Below are positions 50,701 through 61,927 of a DNA stretch of 64,000 nucleotides, piece by piece. The DNA lies in assembly GCF_030936135.1 (NCBI RefSeq), contig NC_082637.1, positions 1,798,001 to 1,862,000 on the forward strand, given 5' to 3'. The notes below the pieces were generated by a model. That model was not told the origin of the DNA, searched no databases, and saw nothing but the letters and a program-made list of their open reading frames with translations. The position numbers and the translations under genes were made by a program. Every line of letters starts with the position of its first letter. The first letter of the stretch is position 1. The stretch comes from Gavia stellata (lineage: Eukaryota > Chordata > Aves > Gaviiformes > Gaviidae).

Positions 50701-51660
50701 ATTTTAGATATAATGGACAAAACATTTGCAATATAAATGAGCTCAAGCACAGTTATCTACTCTAGATCTTCTCATAAAAGTTCATATAATCAATTAAATA
50801 TTTATTTATTCAAGCTAAATAATAACGACAAAAGCCAATTCAAACCCATATACATTACCCATTTGGGTTAGACTTCAGACCCAAAAGGACATTCCTTAAA
50901 AAAAAATTCAATGGATAAGAGGCAAATTTTGTTCTAAGACAAAGCAGTGGTTAAAGGAATTCCTTCAATTAATTAGATTCTGATGTTACTTACTCTGGAA
51001 AGGAAACAGATTTTTTTTCAAGACTCAGGTTTAAGCAATGATTTACACTGTCTTTAGCACATATTCACATATAGAAAATACAATTTCTATTCCATACTCT
51101 GGAATTTATTATTGCATCTATAAGCGTGGTCATGAATCCTCACCAATCCACCAAGCTTTTACAAAAAAGCATTACAGAGAATGACAAATATTGCTAGCCA
51201 TGACCAAGCATCATTTACTATACCATAAAGACTTGTAAGCAGTTGTGCAGGGAACATTCCTTCAACAAAATACACCTGGTGTGAGACAAGGGATGCAATA
51301 CTATTGGCAATGAAAAAAAAACAAAGAACAGAACAGCAAACACCAGAACTTATTAAAAGGCATATTTGCAGAAGACATACCATGTTTTTCTTTGGCATGA
51401 TGCTTTGAAAACTTAACTTGTTTGGGAGTGCTTTGATATATGCATATTTTTCCAGTGCTTATTTCTGAAGACGTGAGACTTAAATCAAAATCTTCAATAT
51501 AAGCCTCCAAAGCCTCAGATGCAGAGCTGTAAAGCTTGTCCTTGTAGTGAATCAAACTGTTTGAGTATGGATTATTGCTGTCAATACTATAGCTTGTTAA
51601 AAGAGAAGATACTGTTGAATCAGGAGAGCAAACACTGCTTTCTTTTATTGAGCTTGTCAT
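41758..51660 (-). CDS. C18orf54: C18orf54 / LAS2 orthologue (lung adenoma susceptibility protein 2)
   Basis: Seven coding exons in frame: 51660-51381, 49589-48813, 47322-47172, 46064-45956, 44549-44418, 42831-42758, 41869-41758; 544 residues. Recognised by blocks remembered from human LAS2: [86 protein letters not shown] and [17 protein letters not shown]. The large exon (residues about 95-352) is serine/asparagine-rich and looks disordered; residues about 450-525 look helical, possibly coiled coil, and the C terminus is acidic then basic. No catalytic domain is visible and the molecular function is not established. The start ([11 protein letters not shown]) was chosen because it aligns with the remembered human start and is the first ATG in frame after an upstream stop; an upstream ORF overlaps it. 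The gene shares a divergent promoter with STARD6. Its non-coding first exon was not placed. Confidence 0.95.
42945..43765 (-). repeat. CR1 LINE, longer older copy in a C18orf54 intron
   Basis: The + strand starts catcataaagtaattcaggttgggagggacc, a diverged CR1 3' end, and continues for about 820 bases. On the minus strand 43709-43434 reads the CR1 RT C-terminal region ([20 protein letters not shown], then GAAWLGS and [12 protein letters not shown]) and 43235-43035 its extreme end. It is diverged and broken relative to the copies at 12881 and 18421, so it is an older insertion. It sits in the intron between exons 44549-44418 and 42831-42758. Confidence 0.9.
43940..44320. other. GC-rich patch of unknown origin inside an AT-rich intron
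   Basis: About 380 bases between the CR1 copy and coding exon 44549-44418 are much richer in G+C than the surrounding intron. I could not match the patch to a repeat family or exon. It may be a further diverged mobile-element piece. Confidence 0.35.
44550..51380. other. Other introns of C18orf54
   Basis: Introns 44550-45955 (holding the candidate 40-nt exon), 46065-47171, 47323-48812 and 49590-51380 are AT-rich with simple T/A runs (for example 50143-50156). No further exon, RNA gene or identified repeat was recognised in them. Confidence 0.6.
45563..45602 (-). other. Candidate alternative 40-nt exon of C18orf54
   Basis: Flanked on the minus strand by TACTAATTTCCTAG (branch-like motif and acceptor) and a consensus donor GAG|GTAAGT. 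It would encode [13 protein letters not shown]. Its length is 1 mod 3, like neighbouring exon 46064-45956, so either exon alone keeps frame between 47322-47172 and 44549-44418, while both together break it. Confidence 0.35.
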
Positions 51661-51709
51661 AGTTTTTATCCACGTTTCTGTTAGAATCTTCACTCATCTT
51701 TTTAAACAT
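51620..51709 (-). promoter_or_regulatory. Overlapping upstream ORF in the C18orf54 leader
   Basis: The first coding exon begins at 51710 (acceptor tttccatttag). An ATG two bases in opens a 29-codon frame ([12 protein letters not shown]...) with a second in-frame ATG, ending at TGA 51622-51620, beyond the main ATG at 51660 and in another frame. Scanning ribosomes would meet it first, so it could damp translation of C18orf54. Whether the exon is always spliced at 51710 is inferred. Confidence 0.6.
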
Positions 51710-51710
51710 T

Positions 51711-52640
51711 CTAAATGGAAAAAGGAAACAAAACCACAAGTGATCATCTGCACTGAAATGCCTTCTCTTAAACTGTAACACATCTAGGATTTTTAAATTT
51801 TGTTATGTAGTTTTATTATTTTCCTGAAAAATGCTATTTAGCTATTCAACTCTGCTGCTTTTCAAATAAGTTTGTCATATATATGCAGCACCCCTAGAAA
51901 AGTAAAAGGCAGAAAATAAAGGCTCTTGGAAAAAAGATAACAATAGGGAAAACTTCTTGTATATTGAAACTTTAGTAGTGGGGGAAAAAAAAAAATACAA
52001 CAATAGAGCAAGAAAATCCAGCTCCTTGCTAGTTCTAGAGGAACCTCAGTACCCTGCTTTTGCAAGAACAGGATTTAACGTAAGAATTGCTGACATTTGT
52101 CACCAATTATACTATTCAGCAAAAGACCCACAGAAGTATCATAACTTTTGATTTCAGAACCAGCACAAAAAAGTAGCATTTATGGTCAAAAACAGAAGTA
52201 AAAGTAGCTTAGTATGAAAATCTAAACAACTCTGAGTAACAAGAGCAGGAAGCCATTACCCTCGTGATATTTTTGTATAACTGGAACGGGTACATACAGC
52301 AAAAGAAGCCACATGCGAACACTTAGAATCGTCCTATTTATGCGATTTAGTCAACCCAATCCAAGCCGCCTTTGTAACCCCACAAACCGTAATTTGAAGA
52401 GTTGGAAGTGCAGGCTTGTTCCAAATGCTATAATTGGGATGGTCAAGGTCACTGAAAGAAACCTAACAGTACGTTTCATCCCTGTAGGTAAAATACCATT
52501 TTACAGAAAAATCTGTTAAGGTGTTAAGGAAACAGGTACTGTAACAAGCAATAAAGATTAATAACTCTGTTATATCCAATATTGCATGCGTACAAGGATC
52601 ACCATGCAATAGCAGCGTAAGGATTTATGTGAAAAAGGCA
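51711..52640. other. 5' intron region of C18orf54
   Basis: AT-rich sequence between the first coding exon and the CpG island, presumably intron 1 on the minus strand. Possible non-coding exon donors lie in the island (minus-strand GTAAGG with its G at 52895, GTAGGAG near 52930), but nothing decides between them. Confidence 0.45.
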
Positions 52641-53084
52641 CAGTGGGGGTCAGGTCTTCCAAGGCCGAAGCAGTTTTCCCCAGAAAGACGAGGGGCCGGG
52701 CTAGGCACCGCCCCGAGGGCAGCGCGACCGGCACAGAGACCCCCGGGGGCCCCATCCCCACACAACACCGCCGGGAGAGGCAGGGCGGGCCCGCACAGGA
52801 AGACCCGGCCGCGGCGGGCACCCCCGACCCCCTTTCCCTCACAAGAAGCAGTCAGCGCGGGAAACAGCAGCACCCAAAGAAGCACAGCCCCTTACGCCCC
52901 GCCACGAGGGTGCATCACCCTAGCTCCTACCCGCCCGCCACCTCCCCAGCCCTGCCCAGGAGCCCCGGGCATCCCCACCCCACAGCAGCCGCTCCTCCGG
53001 GCTTTGCCGCGCAGCGATTTGAAAGGACCGCACCCCTTTGCAAAATGGCGGCGCGCAGGCGCAGGGGCGGCCGCGCGGCCCTGC

Positions 53085-53097
53085 GGGAGTTGTAGTC
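53085..53097 (-). promoter_or_regulatory. ZNF143/THAP11-type motif, minus orientation
   Basis: The minus strand reads GACTACAACTCCC, matching the core ACTACAnnTCCC of the Staf/Ronin motif; the 3' half (nnnATGC) is poorly kept. It points towards C18orf54. Confidence 0.7.
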
Positions 53098-53129
53098 GAA
53101 GCCGAGCGGCAGGCGCTGCCTTAGCCGGG

Positions 53130-53148
53130 ACTACAGCTCCCGGCATGC
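53130..53148 (+). promoter_or_regulatory. ZNF143/THAP11-type motif, plus orientation
   Basis: Reads actacagctcccggcatgc, nearly identical to the consensus ACTACAATTCCCAGCATGC. It points towards STARD6 and lies about 75 bases before the presumed first STARD6 donor. Confidence 0.85.
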
Positions 53149-53189
53149 CCTGCGCCGGCGCGGCGGGAAGGCGGGGCGGGGCGGGGCCG

Positions 53190-53225
53190 GGTGCAGCTTT
53201 CTCCGCTCCGTGCCGGGCCGCTGAG
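53190..53225 (+). other. STARD6: Probable non-coding first exon of STARD6 (3' end)
   Basis: A consensus donor, GCTGAG|GTGAGC, lies at 53225/53226 just downstream of the promoter motifs and on the coding strand of STARD6. The transcription start is unknown, so the left edge is a guess. The coding exon at 54537 has a splice acceptor just before its ATG, so a separate leader exon must exist. Confidence 0.55.
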
Positions 53226-54536
53226 GTGAGCGTGAGTCGTTGCTGTCGCCTCCTCTTTTTCCTGCCCTGAGCCCCCGCTGGTGGGGCAGCCCCCCCACCG
53301 CTTCACCCGAGCCGCTGGCTCCGCGGGAGAGCGAGGAGGGAGGGGGGCGGGGGGCTGCGGGGTGGGTTATCCGCCGCCCCTCGCGGGGGTGGGCGCCGCG
53401 CCTCAGGGCCGCCTCCGCGCAGGACGGGGGTCCCGCCGGCCAGGCCTTCGGCTCCGCCGCGTGTTCGGCGCTCGGCTTCGCCTGTCAGCGCTCGCCGAGC
53501 TGGGCGGGGGGGCTGCGTATGCTGGTGGGCCCGGCCAGCCCACCGCTTCGCCGGAGACGCGGCGGATTCGTGCCCGGCTGAGGGTGTGGGCTGTGCCCTG
53601 CCCTGGCCCTGTGGGCTGTGCCCTGCCCTGGCCCTGTGGGATGTGCCCTGCCCTGGCCCTCGGCGGGCACCGCTCCTTCGGGGGCGCAAACTGAGCAGCT
53701 GGCTGAAGTCGGCAGGATGTCACTGAGGTAGCTCCGGAAAAATCTGTGCAACCCGTTACACGCGACAGCCCCGTAGAGGTTTAGGTGCGAAGTTAACTGT
53801 GTCAGAGACTGGTCCAGAAGTGTTCAGTGCTATTGGCCTGAGAACCACAGTTGATACCCTTATGAGGAAGAGCTCCCCGAGAGATACTGCATGTGTTGGG
53901 GGAAGGAGGGGTGGAGGGGTAGGGAGCTCCAGCAGGCAGGAGATGCCAGCGCTGGGGAGGGCTGGAAAGGGCTGGGTGGAGGGGGGCTTCTGCAGCCTTG
54001 CTGCTGCACTATTGCTAGAGCCAGGCCTCTCGCTTGCCAAAGAGTTTCCACAGTAGCACAGGCTGTAATGATCGTTGCATAAAGCTCTGCTCTAAGAAAA
54101 ATCTCTCTTTGGTTGTTTGAGTCTCATGTGTTTTAACTGCACAAGTTGGCTACTAGTCTACTGACTTTAGCAAATCACGGCAGAACCAGCATCTCAGGGG
54201 ATAAACTGTGTGAGCAGGGGAAGTTTTAACGTGGAGTAATGATGGATTTAGTATGGAGTGAATAGTGTGTCTGACTAGATGCTGTAATTCATTCTCAAGT
54301 TCTACACCAATGGCTACTTCTCAGTAGCCCAGACTGGAAGTCAATTACAAAATGTTGTTTAAATAAAGACTGTGTTTTTCTGAAATTGAATATGATTAAT
54401 AAGAAGTTCATTTGATAGAAATGCTCAGCTAAGGTATACTAAAGCCTGTGGAAGGAATACAGGAATGAGCCCTGGTTTTTGCTCTTTAAGGAATGCTTTT
54501 ATCATATACCAGTAAATTGCTTTTAAATCTTTACAG
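53226..54536. other. First intron of STARD6
   Basis: Runs from the presumed donor at 53226 to acceptor tttacag at 54536. The CpG-rich left part contains the 25-bp minisatellite; the right part is ordinary intron. Other leader exons cannot be excluded. Confidence 0.5.
53586..53660. repeat. Minisatellite, 25-bp unit x 3
   Basis: Three head-to-tail copies, 53586-53610, 53611-53635 and 53636-53660, each gtggg(c/a)tgtgccctgcc followed by ctggccct. Only one base differs (unit 3). It lies at the edge of the CpG island, within the presumed first intron of STARD6. Confidence 0.95.
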
Positions 54537-54540
54537 ATAA

Positions 54541-57500
54541 ATGGACTATAAGAAAATTGTGGAGGAAGTTTCAGAAAAAATTTTATCATACAGTCAAGAT
54601 ACTTCAGGATGGAGAGTGATAAAAGTTTCAGTAAGAAAATATTAATTAATATTGTTTATGAAGTTATTTTTATTAAATACATTTTGTTGCAAAAAGTATT
54701 TAAAACTGTTTTCCTTTAAAAATTAGTTGTCAACTCCTTGTCAACTGTTAAGTTTTTATTTTTCCTTTTTCTACTTTGAGAAAAATGTTACAGTTTCTTC
54801 AAAGCCTTCAAAAGAGTATGCAGGAAATATGTAAGTATTTACATTTTGTTTGTCATTGTAATGAATAACATCTTTTTCGAACAGTGACACCCAAGATTGA
54901 AATGGAAAAGTTAACCATGTTCTGTCATTCGTGAAAGTGTTAAGTTTTGTTAGCTGTAGAGAAGATTTTGCGCTGTGGTTACCCTGGGTCAGCAATAAGG
55001 CTGGAATACAAGAGATGGATTTCCCAAGCAATTTTCAAATGTGCTATGAAAATTAAATACTGTATAACACTTACTAATATGGGATAAGTAGATAATGGAG
55101 CCACAGTTTTGGCCTGAAGTTTGTGACTCTTCCTGGTGGAATATTCTCTTCAAGCCATTACATCTTATCAGCTGGGCTTCGCTTTTTACCCCTTCATACT
55201 TGTGAAATGACTGATACTCACACACGCAGACATGCTTACGCTCTCGCTTTACCTTATCTGTCCTTTGTACCTTTTTCTTTCCAGCACCTGAAACTGAACT
55301 AACTACACTGAGAATAAGAAGGTCATATAATCTCTCGAGCAGCAACTTCATCTGTCCTTCCTTCTCTTGAGTGATGAATTGCGGGCTGCTGTTAAGCAGC
55401 TAGATTTGGTCCAAAGGGTGGAGTTAGGTGAGGCAGACTAAGCTAATCTCAGATCTTGCTGTCACTGATAGACTTGGCTCTACTCTTTGCAGTCCTCCCC
55501 TCCTCTTCCCTACCCCTCTCCTGGCTCTGCAATCCTGCTTCTCATTTATGGTGGCTGTGGCACTCAGCTGACTGTTTACCAAGCTGATTCAGCTCATTAA
55601 ACCAGGGGAAGGAAAAAAAAAAATCTCACTGAAGAGAAGTGTGCAGAAGCAAAGAGGACACTTGCAACGTGTCCTTAGCTTCTCTCTCTTTTTTTTTTAA
55701 TGCCTAATGGGTATTAAATTATATTAAATGCCAATCTAGACAGATAGGCAGTAGAGAAAACTTGCTTTCAATGGGATGAGCACATTGTGATTAGAATCCA
55801 AAAGTCTTGCTTGGTTTTGTAATTATTTCGGAAGGTTTGAGCAAAGAACGTATTAATTACAGAAGACAATGCTATATCACTAGTATTACAAAAGAATTAC
55901 TCTACAGTATTATAATGGAAAATAGCTGTAATATTTCATTAGAATATGTTAAAAGTACTGTTACCTTAATAAGAATTTGCATACTTTGTATGTGGCATAA
56001 TTATTAAAATAAGATGAGAAATACAATACAGGTGGATGTGAAGGAGTGAGAGTTTGGTTGCTTAGAATTCATGAGAATGTGCCTGACTTTTCTGTGGAGG
56101 AAAAAAGATACGCTATAGTCTCAGTCAGGCACGAAGCCATTTTCAGTTGTACTCAGATCTGTATGTAGCAAGTCCTTTGCAGTTAGCCAAAGCATCGTCG
56201 TGCTTTCTGCCATTTGGTACAGGGAACCAGAATCTTTCATTCATTTGGTTTTGTACAAATCTTTGTCACATTAACAAGCAGTACTGGTCCATAGAATGTC
56301 ATTTGTGAAGGAATACTAGCCGTTTCTAGGAGCAAAAGTATAGCTGTTGCATTTTCAGCTTGACATCGAATATTTATTAACTGCATATCGCAAATGCCAG
56401 TTTCTTTTTTAATTGGCAGGAGTATTAACAGTTTGCTTGACTTGCTAAAAGAAATCAGTATGGAATCTGGTAGTGAAAAGCAATAATAGAGGTCCTTGCT
56501 TCAGTCAGGTATTTTCAGCAGAGTTCAGGGAAGCATTAAGGTGATTGTTCAAGGCTGAATAGGATTTCATTTGGAATGGTCACCTAAGCTCAAGAAAGAC
56601 AATGAGGTATGTATTTCAGTTTGTCTAAGATAGTGAGACTAGATTTGGTGAGCCAAGCAGTTTTACTTCCAGGCTTACTTCCTCTTTTTCCAGTGTTCCC
56701 AATGTAAAAACTGGAAATTGAGATTTTTCACAAGTATGCCTTTTCTTTTATTCTAGCAACAGTGTCTTTCAGAAGCCTTGCCTAGAAGAAGTCCTCCTGA
56801 TTAACAACTCACACTGAGTTTAGGAAAGAAGATATTGCAGGATGCGGGCGAGAGCTGCTTAGGAGATTGGTAAACATCAGTTCATGGGAGTTATGGAAAT
56901 AAAGGGTGTTTCCAAATATTAATATACTGGTTTTAACTGGTCCTACCACAGCTTACGTTAGCTGTTTTTGAGTAGGCATTAAAATGTTTTCCATTGCCAT
57001 TGGACCTGCTGTAGCTAGTGGAGAAGCAAGTTTCTGGAGTAGTTATATACGCCCACACTGTGCTCACTCCACCAAAGCAGTAAGGGGTGACAAGAGTTGC
57101 TGCAGAGTGAAGAAAACACCCACGAGTTTACAGGGCCTCTGTGTTTGGGTTTGCACTTGGCTATCTTTGCTCTTTCTGACTTACACTCATGCATCGTCAG
57201 CATCTGTAAATCTGATTTCACGTTTCTTAAACTGCTTGCAAGCATAGTCTCCTTTGAGTTCATCTGCTGTTATGCAGCATCCTTCACCTTTGCGTTTAAT
57301 TGCTGTTTGTGAGTGCTTACCATAGTGATTGACAGTTTCTCCAGGAACTAGGTGTGAGAACTATCAGTATTAGTGAGCAGTTCCCAGCATTACAGGAGTT
57401 TCCTATTTCCTTGTGCGAGGCCCCTCTTCCCCTTTATGAACTTTCCCTTGAACTCCTCAGAAGATTATGAACAAAAGTTGGAGAAGTGCCAGAATATGCT

Positions 57501-60500
57501 GGTTCATAAATACTGAGAAGATTTGCAATCGTTGTTGAAATGGATTGGAAGTATCTATATAGAAAAAATAAATTAATAGCTTAATTGCATATATTTAAAT
57601 TAGCAGGTTCCTGTCTAATAGCTCACAAATAATTCATTTAAAATGTGTGGTGTCAAGAATGTAACGATCTCAAAAATCAGTTACAGAATAATAATTTTTA
57701 TTACTACTTGAATTGTAATCAATCCATCAAGGACAATCACCTTTGTGTGCTTTATCTCATTATAGCCTGGCATCCCCAACTGCTGGATGCTTATTATTGT
57801 GTAACTTATTTTTCCAATTCATAAATGTGAATTAAATATCTGTTTTTTACACAATCTAGATACCGTGGAGAAGGGATAATTAAGGAAGTCCCTAGTAAAA
57901 TTATTCCTTTTATGTATCTTCCTGAATATCGAAGCAAATGGGACAAAGCATTACAATCTTACAAGCTGTTAGAAAGGATTGACCAGGTAATATGATAATT
58001 TAATACAAAGATTTTATTTTAACTCTTTCTGCATTGAATTATGGTGACTAAAAAGACCTCTACTGGGACGAAAAAAGCTCTCAATGCAAAATACATTCTG
58101 GGTTGGTAAAAACTTCGAAACCTGCTGCTTATGTGAAATGGGTATGAAATGTGTCCCTCCCCGTAGGAGTTAAATATTTATTGTGAAATAAATGTCCTCA
58201 CGTGTGCCAAGAATTCAGTCCATGGGAAACAACAGAAGTCTCCATCAAGAGTAGGGTGAGACATAATCACAACAGAACGTAGGGAAAGCTTCCCTCTCAC
58301 AGTGAGCATGGTTTACACAAATTAAAAAAGTCACCAAAGTCAAGGGCAGCATGGAAACTGAACTGGTGCTGTACTAGTACTGTGAAATACTGCATGTTCT
58401 GAATTCCAGTTGTTTGGGGCTTTGTCTCAGGCACTCTGGAAACCCAGAACTCGGAATTCCTATGAAGACTATCAGTTCTGTGTTAGCTGGTTTTGATCTC
58501 TCTCTTTCCTCTGCCTGGATCTGCTAGAGTTGGTCAGATGTTAGGATGTGGTGGTACGTCCAGCCATACCTTCTTTGCTTTTTTTGGGACTGATTTAGTT
58601 TAACAGATTATACAGCTTTGTCCGAGAACACAATGTGCCGTGTGTATTTTAATGTGTCTTTTAATGCAAACAGGATTCTAGTGCTGCTAAACATGGATAC
58701 TAAATGTGCATGTTTTGAGTTTTTCCATGCAGAACCTATACTCCTGTCTCAAATCTTGGCCACAGGGAATGGCAGTGAATCCCTACCCTGTGTACTGGAA
58801 GATCCCTTTCATGGCCCTCATGTTAGTTCAGCACTAATTAGCTATGAGAACTGTCATCTTATGCTAAAAATAGGAATCCATTTTTGCCACATTCTCATTA
58901 TTCAATGTGTAATGCTGCTTTGCCAATTAAATAAAACTTATATACTAATTCAAAAAATATCTTTTACTTACTTGTAGGACACTGGTATATACCACAGTGT
59001 AACACACAGTTACGGTATGGGACTGATTTCATCGAGAGATTTTGTTGACCTGCTGCATGTTAAAGCATACCCTGGTGATATCCTTACAACTAACTGTAAG
59101 TTGCATGTAATTAGTGCATGTTTTCATATTTTGGCTGCATTCTGGAAATCCTAAGGTGAATGGCTGTAGAGTAAATTCTGCAGCTTAATCGCAGTGTAGA
59201 GTACCTTGCTCCATGTGTGGTCTTACTGACGTTAACAGTCCCCTCCTGTTTATCCCCAAAACAAAGCTGGGTTTTTTTTAATACTGAAAAAACTAGCAAA
59301 ATTGATCTTCAACAAAAATACTGTTCTTTGTTTAGTCTGCTATTATGCCTCTACTTGAAAAATTGAAAAAAAGTAGCATGAGGAAGCTAGAATTTGTTTT
59401 ACTATAGAAATTCAGTGTTTATTTAAGAACACTTTTCTGTAGTTAGCTGGCTTCCTGACCAAATGCTACTTGCCTAGTATGCTATTCTCAGAGTGAACTT
59501 GCTAATTTGCTATTTGATTCTCTTCGAGTTTGGCTCCGTAAACTTAGAAAAATGTGAAATGATTAATATTAAAACTGCATGGCCAGCCTGGAAAATACCT
59601 CACTGCTACTTCATTTCTGTGCTGATCTTTTTCCTTTGTGTGGATCTTGGTACATGGCAGAAAACAACATTTTCATCTTGGAACTTTAGTGACCTATCAG
59701 TTTTCTTCAAGCCATACTCTTACAGTACTTTTATTATGCAAAAGTAATGGATAACTCAACAAAACAACCCCTCCTAACTACTACTGTGCGTGCAGCAGTT
59801 TCCTCATCTTCTCTGCAATTGCGTTTGCTAATTAATGACATCTGCTGACAAACTGACTTCTTTGTCCAGAACTAAGACATACCTCAACACTTAGGTATGT
59901 GTAATCACGTCTCAAGGATAATACTTTTGGGTGTACCTGCCCAAACAGCTATAGAAACTTCTACATGTAATGAGTTACTTGCACAAATATTTAATGTCCT
60001 TTAGGTGTTTTGCATACAGAATGGAATCACTAAACACATCAGTGACCATATTGAGAGATCTTGTACTACCCTACAGTATTTAGTTTGTTTTTAAAAGGTA
60101 TTTTTGAGTCATATGATTGATGTATATAAACATAATGAATTTGATTCTGTTTTTTGTGTGTGGTGACTTACTCCAGCTGTCAGCGTGGAATACTCCAGTT
60201 GCCCTCCAACTCCCTCTTGTGTCCGAGGCTATAACAATCCCTGTGGATATGTGTGCTCACCTTTGTCTGAGTAAGTATTTAAAGCCCCCTTGTATTAGCA
60301 TCTTTGGTTACTCGGTTGTCTTCTCTATACAAAGCCTAAAATTTACTTAACCACACAGCGTTTTTTTAAAGCTTTATTTAGACAGTTTTATTCTGGGGAA
60401 ACTTGAGAGTTTTGTGCAGATCGGTTTTGTGACTCAGACTATCTTTTGAAACAGTTGAAACTTTTATACCTCCTAGACTTTTTTGTATTAGTAATTTCAA

Positions 60501-60757
60501 CAGAGATGGACTATAAATTGTAAACAATTCTACATCTCAGTAAGTTTCCTAGCAAAACTACCAAGTGTTAACTAACTGAAGGATTTTGCTCCTTTCATCA
60601 CAGGAATCCCCAGCATTCTAAGCTAGTTGTATTTATTCAGCCAGAACTAGGAGGAATGCTTCCCTCTTCTGTAGTGGAGACAGCATTACCTACTACTCTC
60701 ATAAACTTAATCACTGAAACAAGAGCTGGACTGAAAGGCTTGAAAGACCATAATTAA
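54541..60757 (+). CDS. STARD6: STARD6, START-domain lipid-transfer protein
   Basis: Six coding exons in frame: 54541-54630, 54781-54830, 57860-57986, 58978-59095, 60177-60270, 60604-60757; 210 residues against about 220 in human. The whole protein is one START domain, a helix-grip fold that binds a lipid (sterol-type in the StarD4/5/6 subgroup) and moves it through the cytosol; there is no signal peptide or membrane segment. Matching blocks to remembered human STARD6 are YSQDTSGWRVIKVSKNVTVS, LPEYRSKWDKALQSYKLLER, GLISSRDFVDLL, YNNPCGYVCSPL and KLVVFIQPELGGMLPSSVVE. The ATG is the first in the exon, four bases after the acceptor. The C terminus is shorter than in human (ends LKGLKDHN). Mammalian STARD6 is reported mainly in testis; the CpG-island promoter here does not itself show tissue restriction. 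The gene is intact and convergent with POLI. Confidence 0.97.
54831..57859. other. Large intron of STARD6
   Basis: About 3 kb of AT-rich sequence without a recognised exon, RNA gene or repeat. Introns 54631-54780, 57987-58977, 59096-60176 and 60271-60603 are likewise unremarkable. Confidence 0.6.
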
Positions 60758-61289
60758 ATGTAAGTGGAAAATAATAAGCACTTAAGTCACATGTATCTTT
60801 TACTTGGATTCATTTTTAAAGTAGATCATGAAGCTTATTTTAATTGCGGTTTATGTAGAAATGTGTAAAGCTTAACTGTTATAATGGTGAATGCTGGTTT
60901 TCTCTGTTCTTGGGAATGATGCAAAAATTTACACTGAAGTGCCATCAAAGTACAGGGTGTCGCTTTCAGTGTAATCAGGTGATGTTTTGTAATAATTTTG
61001 CACTTTATATGCAGAGAATACATATATACACACACACGAGAATCTGGTGATATAAATTATAGCAATGTTAAAATACAGTAGTCAAATATTTTGCCATAGC
61101 TTTAAACACACTTTGATAAATTCTTACCTCAATTAATGTACTCTTGACTGAAACAAGCAAACATCTTATGTACTAGAGACTTTAAACGTGTATATTAACT
61201 ATAAGTGTGCAAGTGTAATTAGCAACTATTTCACTGTTTTGGAATTAAGTATTTGAAGAAAAGCCTGATGAATTTGTATATAGCATCTC

Positions 61290-61646
61290 ATTAAAAGCTG
61301 CTGTTTATACACAGAGTTGTTTGTCATTTTCTGAATCCTGAGCACCAAACCTAACCAATTTTTATATGCTGACTGATTTCCAGGAACAAGATGGTGATGT
61401 GATTAATTTGAAAGTAATGTTTCCCATTACCCCTTAGTATTTCTGGTACCTCTAGTTACAAGTTAGGAACTGCAGGAAATAGTGATAGCCATGTGAATAG
61501 CAATTTTCATTACAAATCACAGAAACGGTGGTGCAAATGAAACAATAGTGTGAATATTGCTTTCATCTTCTCTGTTCATTCCCCTCTGCAGTTGTTAGAA
61601 ACAATTAACTGCATACGTAGTATAACTCAATAAAAATTAAAATAAA
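61290..61646 (+). terminator. Candidate poly(A) signals of STARD6
   Basis: ATTAAA at 61290-61295 is followed by a GT/T-rich stretch (gttgtttgtcattttct). Two AATAAA hexamers lie further on, at 61629-61634 and 61641-61646. Either group would leave a 3' UTR of 0.5-0.9 kb. Confidence 0.5.
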
Positions 61647-61831
61647 AATTCCTTCCCCCCCCAGTCAGTGTATTAAGGTATTAATAGTGAATACTAAAAT
61701 ATGTTTGTATACTGTAATATTTTTAGGACAACTAAAGATTCATCAGATAGATGTCAATTTGAAAGAAAGAAAAGTAAGACAGACTACTTAGAGTCAGTAG
61801 CAGGTTTTATGTCAAAAGTTGTCAAAATGTA

Positions 61832-61837
61832 TTTAAT
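61832..61837 (-). terminator. Candidate poly(A) signal of POLI
   Basis: ATTAAA on the minus strand, about 90 bases downstream of the POLI stop. With the STARD6 signals at 61290-61646, the two convergent transcripts would end close together with little or no overlap. Confidence 0.45.
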
Positions 61838-61927
61838 ATTCACATCTTTACAATTTACAGTAAAATTTTCATAACTAAAGTGCCTTCAAGTGCTGATTCT
61901 TATAGTGTCACTATTATGCAAAATGTT

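Larger units (their letters stand above)
52640..53700. promoter_or_regulatory. CpG-island bidirectional promoter, C18orf54 (-) / STARD6 (+)
   Basis: About 1 kb of very G+C- and CpG-rich sequence between two divergent genes, in an otherwise AT-rich region. It holds a YY1-like site (aaaatggcggc, 53042-53052), an NRF1-like site (gcgcaggcgc, 53053-53062), two ZNF143/THAP11-type motifs in opposite orientation (53085-53097 and 53130-53148) and a G/C box run (ggcggggcggggcggggcc, about 53172-53190). No TATA box was seen. Established: such motifs are typical of divergent housekeeping-type promoters. Inferred: C18orf54 starts near 53.0 kb leftwards and STARD6 near 53.2 kb rightwards. Confidence 0.85.

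Noticed and set aside
52629-53270. Long open frames across the CpG island on both strands
   Set aside because: Stop codons are rare in very GC-rich DNA; the region is better explained as the divergent promoter and leader exons.
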